Shown in pieces: positions 7,646-14,952 of a stretch of DNA of 19,933 nucleotides. A model generated the notes under the pieces. That model made no database searches. It was not told the origin of the DNA and was given only the letters and a program-made list of their open reading frames with translations. Position numbers and translations under genes: made by a program. How positions within the stretch are numbered: position 1 is the stretch's first letter; every line of letters begins with the position of its first letter. This stretch comes from Verrucomicrobiota bacterium (GTDB taxonomy: Bacteria > Verrucomicrobiota > Verrucomicrobiia > Opitutales > Opitutaceae): the NCBI GenBank assembly GCA_023446735.1, contig JAEXPQ010000031.1, positions 1-19,933 on the forward strand, given 5' to 3'.

Positions 7646-10600
7646 TCAGGGCTTGATGACGACCAGCGCGTCGCCGGCCTGGACGGGTTTGCCCTCGGCG
7701 CAGAGGACCTGCGTGACGGTGCCGCCCTCGGTCGCGAGCACGGAGATCTCCATCTTCATCGACTCGAGCACGGCCACCGCCTGCTCCGGCGCGATACGGT
7801 CGCCGACCTTCACGTTGAGCTTCCAGACGTTGCCCGGGACCTGCGCGAGCACGGGCTTGTGGCCTGGCGGCAACTCGGCTTGTTCGGCGGCGCCAGCGGA
7901 CTCGCTCTCGGCGGAGAAGTTGAGCTGGCCGGAGATCTCCCAGCGGTGGCGCTCCTCCTCGAAGGAGCGTTGTTGGGTCGTCTTGAACGCGGTGATCGAG
8001 GCGGCGTTCTCGGCGAGGAACCTCCGGTAGTCGCGCAGGCGGAAGGTGCTGTGCTCGATCTTCAGCTTGTAGCGGCCGAGCGGGAAATCGCGGCGGAAGC
8101 GCAGCAGCTCCTCCGCGCTCACGGGCTCAAAGCGGATCTGGTCGAAGAAGCGGAGGAGCCACGGCTTGCCGTCGGTGAAGTCGGCGGTCTGGCGCCAGCG
8201 GTTCCACATCTGCACGGTGCGCCCGATGAACTGGTAGCCGCCGGGGCCTTCCATGCCGTAGACGCACATGTAGGCGCCGCCGATGCCGACGGCGTTCTCC
8301 GGCGTCCAGGTGCGGGCCGGGTTGTACTTTGTCGTCACGAGCCGGTGACGCGGATCGACCGGCGTGGCGACCGGTGCGCCGAGGTAGACGTCGCCGAGGC
8401 CGAGCACGAGGTAGCTCGCGTCGAAGGCGATGCGTTTCACGTCCTCGACGGAGCCGAGGCCGTTGATGCGGCGGATGAACTCGATGTTGCTCGGGCACCA
8501 CGGCGCGTCCTTGCGGACGGTCTGCATGTACTTGCGGATGGCGAGCAGCGTGGACTCGTCCTCCCACGAGAGCGGCAGGTGGACGATGCGCGTCGGGACC
8601 TCCATATCGTCGGGGTCGGGCAGGTGCACCTCGGCGTCGAGGAGTGTCTCCATCAGGCGCTCGAGCGGCAGCACGCGGCTGTCGAAGTGGATCTGGAGCG
8701 AGCGGATGCCCGGTGTGAGATCGAGCAGCCCCGGCGTGTGGCTCTCGGCGAGCCACTCCATGAGCGCGTGCACGCGGAAGCGCAGCTCGAGGTCGAGCAC
8801 CTGCGGGCCGTACTCGACGAGCAGGTATTTGTCGCCGGCGCGGCGGTAGCAGACCGCCGGCAACTCGCCGCGCGCGGGCGTGCTGTGGAGGATGGCCGGA
8901 TCGTAGGCGGCGTTTCCGGTGGGCAGTTTGCGCCGCGGACGCGGGGCTTTGGTGAGCGTTTCGATCTCTGCTTCCATCGCCGCTTCGCGGAGACGCGCCT
9001 CGGCGGCGGTGATCGGGATGAACTTCACCTTGTCGCCAGGCCGGAGCTGGCCGGCCTTCCAGAGGTCGGCGGAGATGATCGTGGCCGGGCAGACGAAGCC
9101 GCCGCAGCTCGGGCCGTCGGGCCCGAGGATGATCGGCATGTCGCCCGTGAAATCGATCGCGCCGACGGCGTAGGCGTTGTCGTGGATGTTCGACGGATGC
9201 AGGCCGGCCTCGCCGCCATCCTTGCGCGCCCAGCGCGGCTTCGGGCCGATCAAGCGCACACCGGTGCGGGCGGAGTTGAAGTGTACCTCGTAGGTCGCGG
9301 AGAAGAGATCGGCGATGTCCTCGGGCTGGAAGAAGTCCGGCGCGCCATGCGGTCCGTAGAGGACGGCGATTTCCCACTCGCGGGAGTAGGCCGGGACTAG
9401 TGCGGCGGGCAGCTTCGTTGCTGCGGACTCGAGGTCGTTGGGCAGGATGGGGACGGCGTTTACCCGGAGCACATCGCCGGTGCGCAGCGCTCGGCCGGCG
9501 TGGCCGCCGAAGAGACCGAGGGTGAACGTGCTCTTGCTGCCGAGGTAGTCGGGGACGTCGAAGCCGTGGCGGATCGCGAGGTACGCGCGCATGCCGGTGC
9601 CGGTGAGCGCGCCGAGGCGGAGCGTCTGCCCGGACTTCACGCGGAAGGCGCGCCAGGCGGTGACGGGCTTGCCGTCGAGCGTGGCGGCGAGCGCGGCGCC
9701 GGTGAGGGCGACGGTGGCGGCGGTGTTGAAACGCAGCGTCGGGCCGGAGAGCGTTATCTCGAGGCCAGCGGCGGAGGCGGGATTGCCGACGAGGCGGTTC
9801 GCGAGGCGGAACGCCAGCGGATCCATCGGGCCGGAGGGCGGCACGCCCACGTCCCAATGGCCGAGGCGGCCGGGATAGTCCTGCACGGTGGTCTGCGTGC
9901 CGCCGTCGAGCACCTCGAGCGTCGGCGCCGCGTAGGGCAGTTTCTCGAGGTAGCGTGTGGTGACCTTGCCGGCGACGAAGCCGGCGGAGTCGAGGATCTG
10001 GCGGAGGTAGAGGAGGTTCGTCTCCAGTCCGCCGACGCGCGTCTCGGCCAGCGCCTGGGTGAGCTGCGCGAGCGCGGCCGCGCGGTCGGGGCCGCGGGCG
10101 ATGAGCTTCGCGAGCATCGGGTCGTAGTACGGGCTGACCTCGGTGCCGCGTTCGCACCACGTTTCGAGGCGCAGGCTGCGCGGGATGACGAACTCGGTGA
10201 GCACGCCGGTGGCGGGCTGGAAATTCTTGCCCGGATCCTCGGAGTAGAGCCGCACCTGGATCGACGCGCCGTTCGCGCGGCGGACAAAGCCTCCGAGGTC
10301 GAGCTCGCCCGCGGCTTGGCGGACCATCCACTCGACGAGGTCGAGACCGGTGACCTCCTCGGTCACGCCGTGTTCGACTTGGAGGCGGGTGTTCACCTCG
10401 AGGAAATAGAACTTCTCGGCGGCATCGTCGTAGACGAACTCAACGGTGCCGGCCGACTCGTAGCCGGCGGCGCGGCCGAGCCGCTCGGCGCAATCGAGCA
10501 AGCGCGCGCGCGTCTCGTCGGAGAGGCCGGGCGCGGGTGTCTCCTCGATGATCTTCTGGTTGCGGCGCTGCACGGAGCAGTCGCGTTCGCCGAGCGCGAC

Positions 10601-11260
10601 AACGTGTCCGCGCCCGTCGCCGAAGATCTGCACCTCGATGTGGCGGGCGCGCTCGACGTACTTCTCAAGGAAGAGGCCGCTCTCCTTGAAGTTGGCGCGG
10701 CTGAGCCGGTCGACGCGGGCGAAGGCCGGCTCGAGCTCGGCCGCACTCCAGCAGAGCTGCATGCCGATGCCGCCGCCGCCCGCGGTGCTCTTGAGCATCA
10801 CGGGATACCCGATGCGCTCCGCCTCACGCAGCGAGGTGGCGACATCCGGCAGCAGGCCGGTGCCCGGCAGAAGCGGCACGCCCTCGGACTGCGCGATCTC
10901 GCGCGCGGTGTGCTTGAGGCCGAAGCGGCGCATCTGGTCGGGCTTCGGACCGATGAAGACAACGCCGGCCGCGGCGCATGCCTCGGCGAAACCGGGGTTC
11001 TCCGAGAGGAAACCGTAGCCGGGATGGATCGCCTGCGCGCCGGTCTGGCGAGCGACCTCGAGGATCTTGTCGACGACAAGGTAGCTCTGCGCGGCGGGCG
11101 CGGGCCCGATCAGCACGGCCTCGTCGGCCTGCGCAACGTGGAGCGAACCGACATCGGCCTCCGAGTACACGGCGACGGACTTGATGCCGAGCCGGCGCAG
11201 CGTGCGGATGATGCGGCAGGCGATTGCGCCGCGGTTGGCGATGAGAACTTTCGAAAACAT
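7646..11260 (-). CDS. Biotin-dependent urea/guanidine carboxylase
   Basis: 1204 residues with the full urea-carboxylase layout. Biotin carboxylase is residues 1 to ~445 (FSKVLIANRGAIACRIIRTL; Gly-rich KSTAGGGGIGMQ near 157-168; EVNTRLQVEHGVTEEVTG near 283-300). The carboxyltransferase follows as a KipA/AHS2 half (~450-745) and a KipI/AHS1 half (~795-1050), then a biotinyl domain with attachment Lys K1169 in ESMKM. It uses ATP and bicarbonate to carboxylate urea to allophanate or guanidine to carboxyguanidine. With the DUF1989 pair upstream, guanidine is the likelier substrate. This is inferred from context; the substrate pocket was not modelled. No Shine-Dalgarno is seen before the ATG. Confidence 0.93.
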   Translation of the reverse strand: MFSKVLIANRGAIACRIIRTLRRLGIKSVAVYSEADVGSLHVAQADEAVLIGPAPAAQSYLVVDKILEVARQTGAQAIHPGYGFLSENPGFAEACAAAGVVFIGPKPDQMRRFGLKHTAREIAQSEGVPLLPGTGLLPDVATSLREAERIGYPVMLKSTAGGGGIGMQLCWSAAELEPAFARVDRLSRANFKESGLFLEKYVERARHIEVQIFGDGRGHVVALGERDCSVQRRNQKIIEETPAPGLSDETRARLLDCAERLGRAAGYESAGTVEFVYDDAAEKFYFLEVNTRLQVEHGVTEEVTGLDLVEWMVRQAAGELDLGGFVRRANGASIQVRLYSEDPGKNFQPATGVLTEFVIPRSLRLETWCERGTEVSPYYDPMLAKLIARGPDRAAALAQLTQALAETRVGGLETNLLYLRQILDSAGFVAGKVTTRYLEKLPYAAPTLEVLDGGTQTTVQDYPGRLGHWDVGVPPSGPMDPLAFRLANRLVGNPASAAGLEITLSGPTLRFNTAATVALTGAALAATLDGKPVTAWRAFRVKSGQTLRLGALTGTGMRAYLAIRHGFDVPDYLGSKSTFTLGLFGGHAGRALRTGDVLRVNAVPILPNDLESAATKLPAALVPAYSREWEIAVLYGPHGAPDFFQPEDIADLFSATYEVHFNSARTGVRLIGPKPRWARKDGGEAGLHPSNIHDNAYAVGAIDFTGDMPIILGPDGPSCGGFVCPATIISADLWKAGQLRPGDKVKFIPITAAEARLREAAMEAEIETLTKAPRPRRKLPTGNAAYDPAILHSTPARGELPAVCYRRAGDKYLLVEYGPQVLDLELRFRVHALMEWLAESHTPGLLDLTPGIRSLQIHFDSRVLPLERLMETLLDAEVHLPDPDDMEVPTRIVHLPLSWEDESTLLAIRKYMQTVRKDAPWCPSNIEFIRRINGLGSVEDVKRIAFDASYLVLGLGDVYLGAPVATPVDPRHRLVTTKYNPARTWTPENAVGIGGAYMCVYGMEGPGGYQFIGRTVQMWNRWRQTADFTDGKPWLLRFFDQIRFEPVSAEELLRFRRDFPLGRYKLKIEHSTFRLRDYRRFLAENAASITAFKTTQQRSFEEERHRWEISGQLNFSAESESAGAAEQAELPPGHKPVLAQVPGNVWKLNVKVGDRIAPEQAVAVLESMKMEISVLATEGGTVTQVLCAEGKPVQAGDALVVIKP

Positions 11261-11276
11261 GGCGAAGGCGGTGGGA

Positions 11277-11346
11277 AATGTGGAAATCAGGGAATCAGGA
11301 ACGGAGGAGCTCCCGCGCGGGTTCCTGCTTTCCTGATTTCCACATT
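11277..11346. repeat. Long inverted repeat between the DUF1989 and carboxylase genes
   Basis: Left arm 11277-11302 and right arm 11321-11346 are 26 nt each and pair with about 3 mismatches; the outer 15 bp (AATGTGGAAATCAGG) pair perfectly. The 18-nt centre contains a further GGAGGAGCTCCC element. It almost fills the 93-nt spacer in an otherwise tightly packed operon, so the mRNA should carry a strong hairpin just before the carboxylase start. There is no T-run, so this is not a standard terminator. Confidence 0.85.
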
Positions 11347-11353
11347 CACAACT

Positions 11354-12028
11354 TCAGGGATTCCAGATGAGCACCTCGATCGGCGTCGGGTTGTAGGCGT
11401 TGCAGGGGTTGTTCAGCTGCGGGCAGTTCGAGATCAGGCAGATGACGTCGCGCTCGGCGCGCAGCTCGACGTAACGGCCGGGACCGGACACGCCGTCGTC
11501 GAACTTGAGGTCGCCGGCGGGCGTCACGGGAACGTTCATGAAGAAGTTGATGTTGCAGGTGATGTCGCGCTTGCCCCAGTCGAACTCGGCGTGGTGGTCG
11601 CAGCCGCAGGTGCCGGCGATCTCCTGCGCGCCGCGGATGAAACTGTCGCGGCAGGCATGCATGTGCTCCTTCTCGTGGGCGTAGCGCATGGTGTTGCTCT
11701 CGCGCGAGCAGGCGCCGCCGAGCGTGTCGTGGCGGCCGCAGGTGTCGGCGACGATGGTAAGGAGCGCGTCGCCCTCGGTGGACATGAGGCGCGTGCCGGT
11801 GGAGAGGTAGAGCGCGGCCTGGTGGCGGATCGTGTCGGAGGCGCTATAGCGATTGGCCGGATCGTGGGCGTCGTAGAAGAGCGTGTCGGCGGCCTGGTTG
11901 CCCTCGAGGTCGACGATGCGGAAGGTCTGGCCAGCCTTGATCTCGTGCGACCAGTAGTCGCCGGCGAGGATGACATTGCGGTAGACGGCAGTCTCGGGGC
12001 GGAGGGAGCTTTCGGTGAGCGTCGACAT
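11354..12028 (-). CDS. DUF1989 protein, second copy (putative carboxyguanidine deiminase subunit)
   Basis: 224 residues, a urea-carboxylase-associated DUF1989 protein. Conserved features are GQTFRIVDLEGNQAADTLFY (about 33-52), then ADTCGRHDTLGGACS with C97, H100, D101 and C107, then CGCDHHAEFDWGKRDITCNI. The Cys/His clustering suggests a metal or catalytic centre. Paired DUF1989 proteins have been shown elsewhere to form carboxyguanidine deiminase (CgdAB), converting carboxyguanidine to allophanate plus ammonia; which of the two genes here is A or B I cannot say. It starts 6 nt after the stop of its paralogue, as expected for two subunits made together. Confidence 0.87.
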   Translation of the reverse strand: MSTLTESSLRPETAVYRNVILAGDYWSHEIKAGQTFRIVDLEGNQAADTLFYDAHDPANRYSASDTIRHQAALYLSTGTRLMSTEGDALLTIVADTCGRHDTLGGACSRESNTMRYAHEKEHMHACRDSFIRGAQEIAGTCGCDHHAEFDWGKRDITCNINFFMNVPVTPAGDLKFDDGVSGPGRYVELRAERDVICLISNCPQLNNPCNAYNPTPIEVLIWNP

Positions 12029-12034
12029 GGCGGG

Positions 12035-12760
12035 TCAGGCGCGGAGCGCGAAGTAGGACTCGTTGTTCTGGAAGGCGCGGACGTTCTCGGGTCGCGACTG
12101 GCGGCAGCGGTCGTCGGGCGCGACGGGGCCGGCAGCGGGGAGAACCTCGAGCTTCACCGTGCGCGGGCGATAGACGGGATCGGGGTCGAGTGGGTGCTGG
12201 CAGGTGTTGAGGACTACGAGCGTGTTGAGCTCGAACCGCAGATCGATGAAACCACCGGCCTTCGAATGGCCGGGGACGAAGGTGAGTTTGCCGGCGTTGT
12301 CGGCCACCACCTTGGAAAAGAGGTTCAGGTTTGGCACGAGGTCGCGTTTGCCGAGGCCCCATTTCGCGAGCTCGACGAGGAAGCAGTCGCGGGCGTTGCG
12401 GTGGTACTCGTTGCGCACGGTCTGGAACGTCTTCTCGCCATAGCGCGTCGCGGTGAGCTCAGCGTCGCCGCAGCCGCAGACGGTGTCGTGCCAGCCGGCG
12501 GAGTCGGCGACGATGGAGGCGAGGATGCGGCCCATGTCGGAGTGCAGGCAGTAGGGCGCGCGGACGTGGAAGATGTGCTGCCCCTTGAGCGTGTCGGGCA
12601 TGTTGTAGCGCTCGGTGGGCAGGTCGGCGTGGTAGAGGAGCATGCCGACGTTGGCACCGCCCACGAGGTCGGTGAGACGGAGGGTCTTGCCGCGGGAAAT
12701 CACGCCGGACCACATGCCGGCGTGGGTGAGGGTTTTGGTGTAGAACGGAGTGGCGGGCAT
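12035..12760 (-). CDS. DUF1989 protein, first copy (putative carboxyguanidine deiminase subunit)
   Basis: 241 residues, paralogous to the next gene but divergent: GKTLRLTDLVGGANVGMLLY (about 24-43), ERYNMPDTLKGQH, CLHSDMGRILASIVADSAG (71-89) followed by WHDTVCGCGDAEL with H91, D92, C95 and C97, then NEYHRNARDCFLVELAKWGL. These are the hallmarks of the longer of the two urea-carboxylase-associated types. The role is inferred as a subunit of a carboxyguanidine deiminase between the carboxylase and allophanate hydrolase. It is the first gene after an apparent sigma-54 promoter at 12799-12815, so the last four genes can be expressed apart from the transporter genes. Confidence 0.87.
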   Translation of the reverse strand: MPATPFYTKTLTHAGMWSGVISRGKTLRLTDLVGGANVGMLLYHADLPTERYNMPDTLKGQHIFHVRAPYCLHSDMGRILASIVADSAGWHDTVCGCGDAELTATRYGEKTFQTVRNEYHRNARDCFLVELAKWGLGKRDLVPNLNLFSKVVADNAGKLTFVPGHSKAGGFIDLRFELNTLVVLNTCQHPLDPDPVYRPRTVKLEVLPAAGPVAPDDRCRQSRPENVRAFQNNESYFALRA

Positions 12761-12769
12761 CGGAGGCGC

Positions 12770-12798
12770 GGTGTTACGAACGCGTGCGGAGGTGTTAC
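12770..12798 (-). promoter_or_regulatory. Tandem GTAACACC motifs in the DUF1989 leader
   Basis: On the minus strand GTAACACC occurs at 12798-12791 and again at 12777-12770, exactly 21 bp start to start (two helical turns). Both lie between the -12 element and the DUF1989 ATG at 12760. The only other copy seen in the window is downstream of the promoter before the binding-protein gene. It may be an operator for a cluster-specific regulator or an RNA element. Confidence 0.4.
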
Positions 12799-12815
12799 TG
12801 CAAGGTCCGTGCCGA
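12799..12815 (-). promoter_or_regulatory. Sigma-54 (-24/-12) promoter for the DUF1989-carboxylase segment
   Basis: The minus strand reads TCGGCACGGACCTTGCA, differing from the consensus YTGGCACGNNNNTTGCW at one position (C for T before GG). The invariant GG and GC are exactly 10 nt apart. Transcription would begin near 12788, about 28 nt before the DUF1989 ATG at 12760. Sigma-54 promoters need an enhancer-binding activator such as NtrC; no clear NtrC site was found upstream, where a REP pair lies. Confidence 0.7.
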
Positions 12816-12858
12816 GTCCGCTGAGTGGGCGAAAATGGGCGGAGACGTGGCGCTTGAA

Positions 12859-12951
12859 GTAGGGCGTGGCTTCAGCCCGCCCCGGCTGGCGCCGTGCTCG
12901 CATCTGGTGTCGAAGCGCTATCGCCAGAGTCGCCCTGAAGGGACGACCTAC
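12859..12951. repeat. REPIN-like inverted pair of REP hairpins
   Basis: The plus strand has GTAGGGCGTGGCTTCAGCCC beginning at 12859. The minus strand has GTAGGTCGTCCCTTCAGGGC beginning at 12951. Both follow one template (GTAGG-N-CGT-SS-CTTCAG-SS-CG) in opposite orientation, each able to fold into its own hairpin, about 45 nt apart. The element fills the spacer between the NikR-like stop and the sigma-54 promoter. No REP-associated transposase (RAYT) gene is in the window. Confidence 0.75.
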
Positions 12952-12954
12952 GTG

Positions 12955-13410
12955 CTACTGCAGCGGCGGGATGGCGGCGGCCATGAGGTTGAGGCGGCCG
13001 TTCTTGACGCCTTTGCAGGTCACGAGCTCGTCGGTGAGTTTGCGCAGCTCGTCGGCCGGGCCCTGCACGAGCAGCACCTCGAGGTAATTGTGGTGCTCAA
13101 GGTGGACGTGCATCGACGAGACGATCAGCAGGAAGTAGCGGTGCTGGATCTCGGCGAGTTTCGCCTGCAGGTCGCGCTTCCGGTAGTCGTACACGAGCGA
13201 GATGGTGCCGCCGACCGAGCCGCTGCCGCTCTCGCTGGCAAACTCGACCAAGCCGTCGCGTGCAAGCGCGGCGATCGCCTGCGAGCGACTCTGGAACCCG
13301 CGCTTGGTCACCATCGCGTCGAGCTCGTCGAGCAGGCTCTCGGGCAACGAGACGCTGAAACGGGCGACTTTGTCGGGCTTGCGCGGCGCGCGGGGCATGG
13401 TGTCGTCCAT
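12955..13410 (-). CDS. NikR-like ribbon-helix-helix regulator with an altered metal site
   Basis: 151 residues from the ATG at 13410; a longer frame to 13485 would overlap glnT by 17 nt and add a Ser/Thr-rich stretch. VARFSVSLPESLLDELD (15-31) and RSQAIAALARD form the DNA-binding ribbon-helix-helix. The rest is the ACT-like metal-sensing domain with HVHLEHHNYLEVLLVQG. Counting against E. coli NikR at a constant offset of 14, nickel ligands H76, H87 and H89 correspond to H90, H101 and H103. C95 is replaced by Y109. Loss of the thiolate should change nickel affinity or metal choice. It may be the local regulator of the cluster, sensing the metal needed by its enzymes or by urease. Confidence 0.85.
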   Translation of the reverse strand: MDDTMPRAPRKPDKVARFSVSLPESLLDELDAMVTKRGFQSRSQAIAALARDGLVEFASESGSGSVGGTISLVYDYRKRDLQAKLAEIQHRYFLLIVSSMHVHLEHHNYLEVLLVQGPADELRKLTDELVTCKGVKNGRLNLMAAAIPPLQ

Positions 13411-13468
13411 GCCAGAATCCACGCCGGTCGTCGAGGCCGGCGCGGAGGAGGAAACGGATTCGGTTGTA

Positions 13469-14830
13469 TCAGAAGAGCCGGGCATACCGGTCGATCTCCC
13501 ACTGGCTGACGGTGAGGTGGTAGGCGCGCCACTCCTCGCTCTTGTAGGTGATGAACTCGTCGCGCAGTTCCTGGCCGAGCACCTTCGTGACGAACGGATC
13601 CGCGGCGAACTGCTCGACGGCTTCCTCGAGATCGCGCGGCAGGTAGCGGATGTTGCGCTTGGCCAACTCGGCCTCGGGCAACTCGTAGAGGTTCTCCTCC
13701 TGCGGGTGACCCGGATCGAGTTTCTCGCGGACGCCCTCGAGGCCGGCGGCGAGCAGCAGCGTGGCGCCGAGGTACGGGTTGCAGGCGGAGTCGGCGTTGC
13801 GGCTCTCGCAACGGCCGCCGCCCATCGGCACGCGGATGGAGTTGGTGCGGTTGTTGGTGCCGAAACTGTTGAAGACCGGCGCCCACGAGTAGTAGCTCAT
13901 CGCGCCGCGGCGGATGAGGCGCTTGTAGCTGTTCACCGTCGGCGCGAGCGCGGCGCAGATCGCCGGGCCGTGGCGGATGATGCCCGCGATGAACGAATAC
14001 GCCAGCGGGGTGAGCCCGAGGCCGCGGGGGTCGTCCTTCGGGTCGCACTTGAAGGCGTTCACACCCGAGGCGAGCTCGTAGAGCGACATGTTGAAGTGCG
14101 CGCCGTTGCCGGTCTTGTCGGCGAAGGGCTTCGGCATGAACGTGGCGAGCAGGCCCTCCTCGGCGGCGTAGTGCTTCGCCATCATCCGGAAGAAGACGTA
14201 GCGGTCGCACATCGTGAGCGCGTCGGCGTACTTGAAGTCGAATTCGAACTGTGAATGCGCGTCCTCGTGGTCGAGCGAGTAGAGGTCCCAGCCAAGCTGG
14301 TTGATGGCAGTGGAGACCTTGTCGAGCCAGGTGTAGCGGTCGAGGAAGCGCTTCACGTCGTAGCAGCTCTTCACGAGGTTGTCGTCGGAGTTGGGGATCG
14401 AGATCTTCCCGTCCTCGGCCTGCTTCACGACGAAGACCTCGCACTCGATGCCGAGGTTGAAGCCGAGGCCGAGCGTGGCGGCGTCGGCGAGGACCTTCTT
14501 GAGAGCGACGCGCGTATTGATGCCGTAGGGCTCGCCGTGGAAGGTGTTGTCGGCCGGGAACCAGGCGACCTCGGGCTTCCACGGGAGCTGGAAACCGCGG
14601 TCGAGATCGGGGAGCGAGGCGATCTCGTCGTCGTTGGGGCGCTGGCCGAGGCCGTCGAGCGCGTAGCCGGTGTAGAGCTCGGAGCCGTGCGCGAAGTGGA
14701 GGAAGTGGTCGATCGGGACGAACTTGCCCTTGGGAATGCCGTGGATGTCGGTGTAGGCGCCGACGCAGTACTTGACGCCCTTGGCTTTGAGTTCGGCCTG
14801 AAGTTTGAGAATCTCGGAATCGGGTTTCAT
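13469..14830 (-). CDS. glnT: GlnT-type glutamine synthetase family ligase
   Basis: 453 residues from the ATG at 14830 (MKPDSEILKL); codons further upstream in frame come from repeat-like spacer. It belongs to the glutamine synthetase superfamily, in the GlnT branch (often named type III glutamate-ammonia ligase, which also includes gamma-glutamylmethylamide synthetases). Marks are GVKYCVGAYTDIHGIPKGKF (beta-Grasp start), LGIECEVFVV (metal-binding Glu), the NGAHFNMSL ATP/His loop, NSYKRLIRRG, and SIRVPMGGGRCESRNADSA in the catalytic core. It joins glutamate to ammonia, or possibly an alkylamine, with ATP. Being inside the operon, it probably captures the nitrogen released by allophanate hydrolase. 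The leader CTTCCGTCCG has no Shine-Dalgarno. Confidence 0.88.
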   Translation of the reverse strand: MKPDSEILKLQAELKAKGVKYCVGAYTDIHGIPKGKFVPIDHFLHFAHGSELYTGYALDGLGQRPNDDEIASLPDLDRGFQLPWKPEVAWFPADNTFHGEPYGINTRVALKKVLADAATLGLGFNLGIECEVFVVKQAEDGKISIPNSDDNLVKSCYDVKRFLDRYTWLDKVSTAINQLGWDLYSLDHEDAHSQFEFDFKYADALTMCDRYVFFRMMAKHYAAEEGLLATFMPKPFADKTGNGAHFNMSLYELASGVNAFKCDPKDDPRGLGLTPLAYSFIAGIIRHGPAICAALAPTVNSYKRLIRRGAMSYYSWAPVFNSFGTNNRTNSIRVPMGGGRCESRNADSACNPYLGATLLLAAGLEGVREKLDPGHPQEENLYELPEAELAKRNIRYLPRDLEEAVEQFAADPFVTKVLGQELRDEFITYKSEEWRAYHLTVSQWEIDRYARLF

Positions 14831-14849
14831 CGGACGGAAGGAGGAAGAA

Positions 14850-14952
14850 GTTGGAAATTTGAAGTTGGGAGTTGGTGGAGGGACGGACGACTGCGGCGGC
14901 GGGTGGCGGCGGAGTCGGGTCGGACCAAATTCCAATTCCCAACTGCCAATTA
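14850..14952. repeat. GTTGG/CCAAC inverted repeat between creatininase and glnT
   Basis: Left block 14850-14875 (GTTGGAAATTTGAAGTTGGG and on) and right block 14925-14952 (CCAAATTCCAATTCCCAACT and on) are inverted copies. The best stem pairs AGTTGGGAGTTGG with CCAATTCCCAACT, with one wobble. The right arm contains the stop codon of the creatininase-family gene. It belongs to the same low-complexity family as 17800-17958. Confidence 0.7.

Noticed and set aside
9500..12862. 1120-residue plus-strand open frame opposite the carboxylase and DUF1989 genes
   Set aside because: It is a GC-rich antisense shadow, with Gly/Ala/Arg/Val/Glu-rich low-complexity translation and no family motif, opposite genes with unmistakable domains. 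The same applies to the 599-residue plus-strand frame at 7601-9400 and the 734-residue minus frame at 8127-10331.
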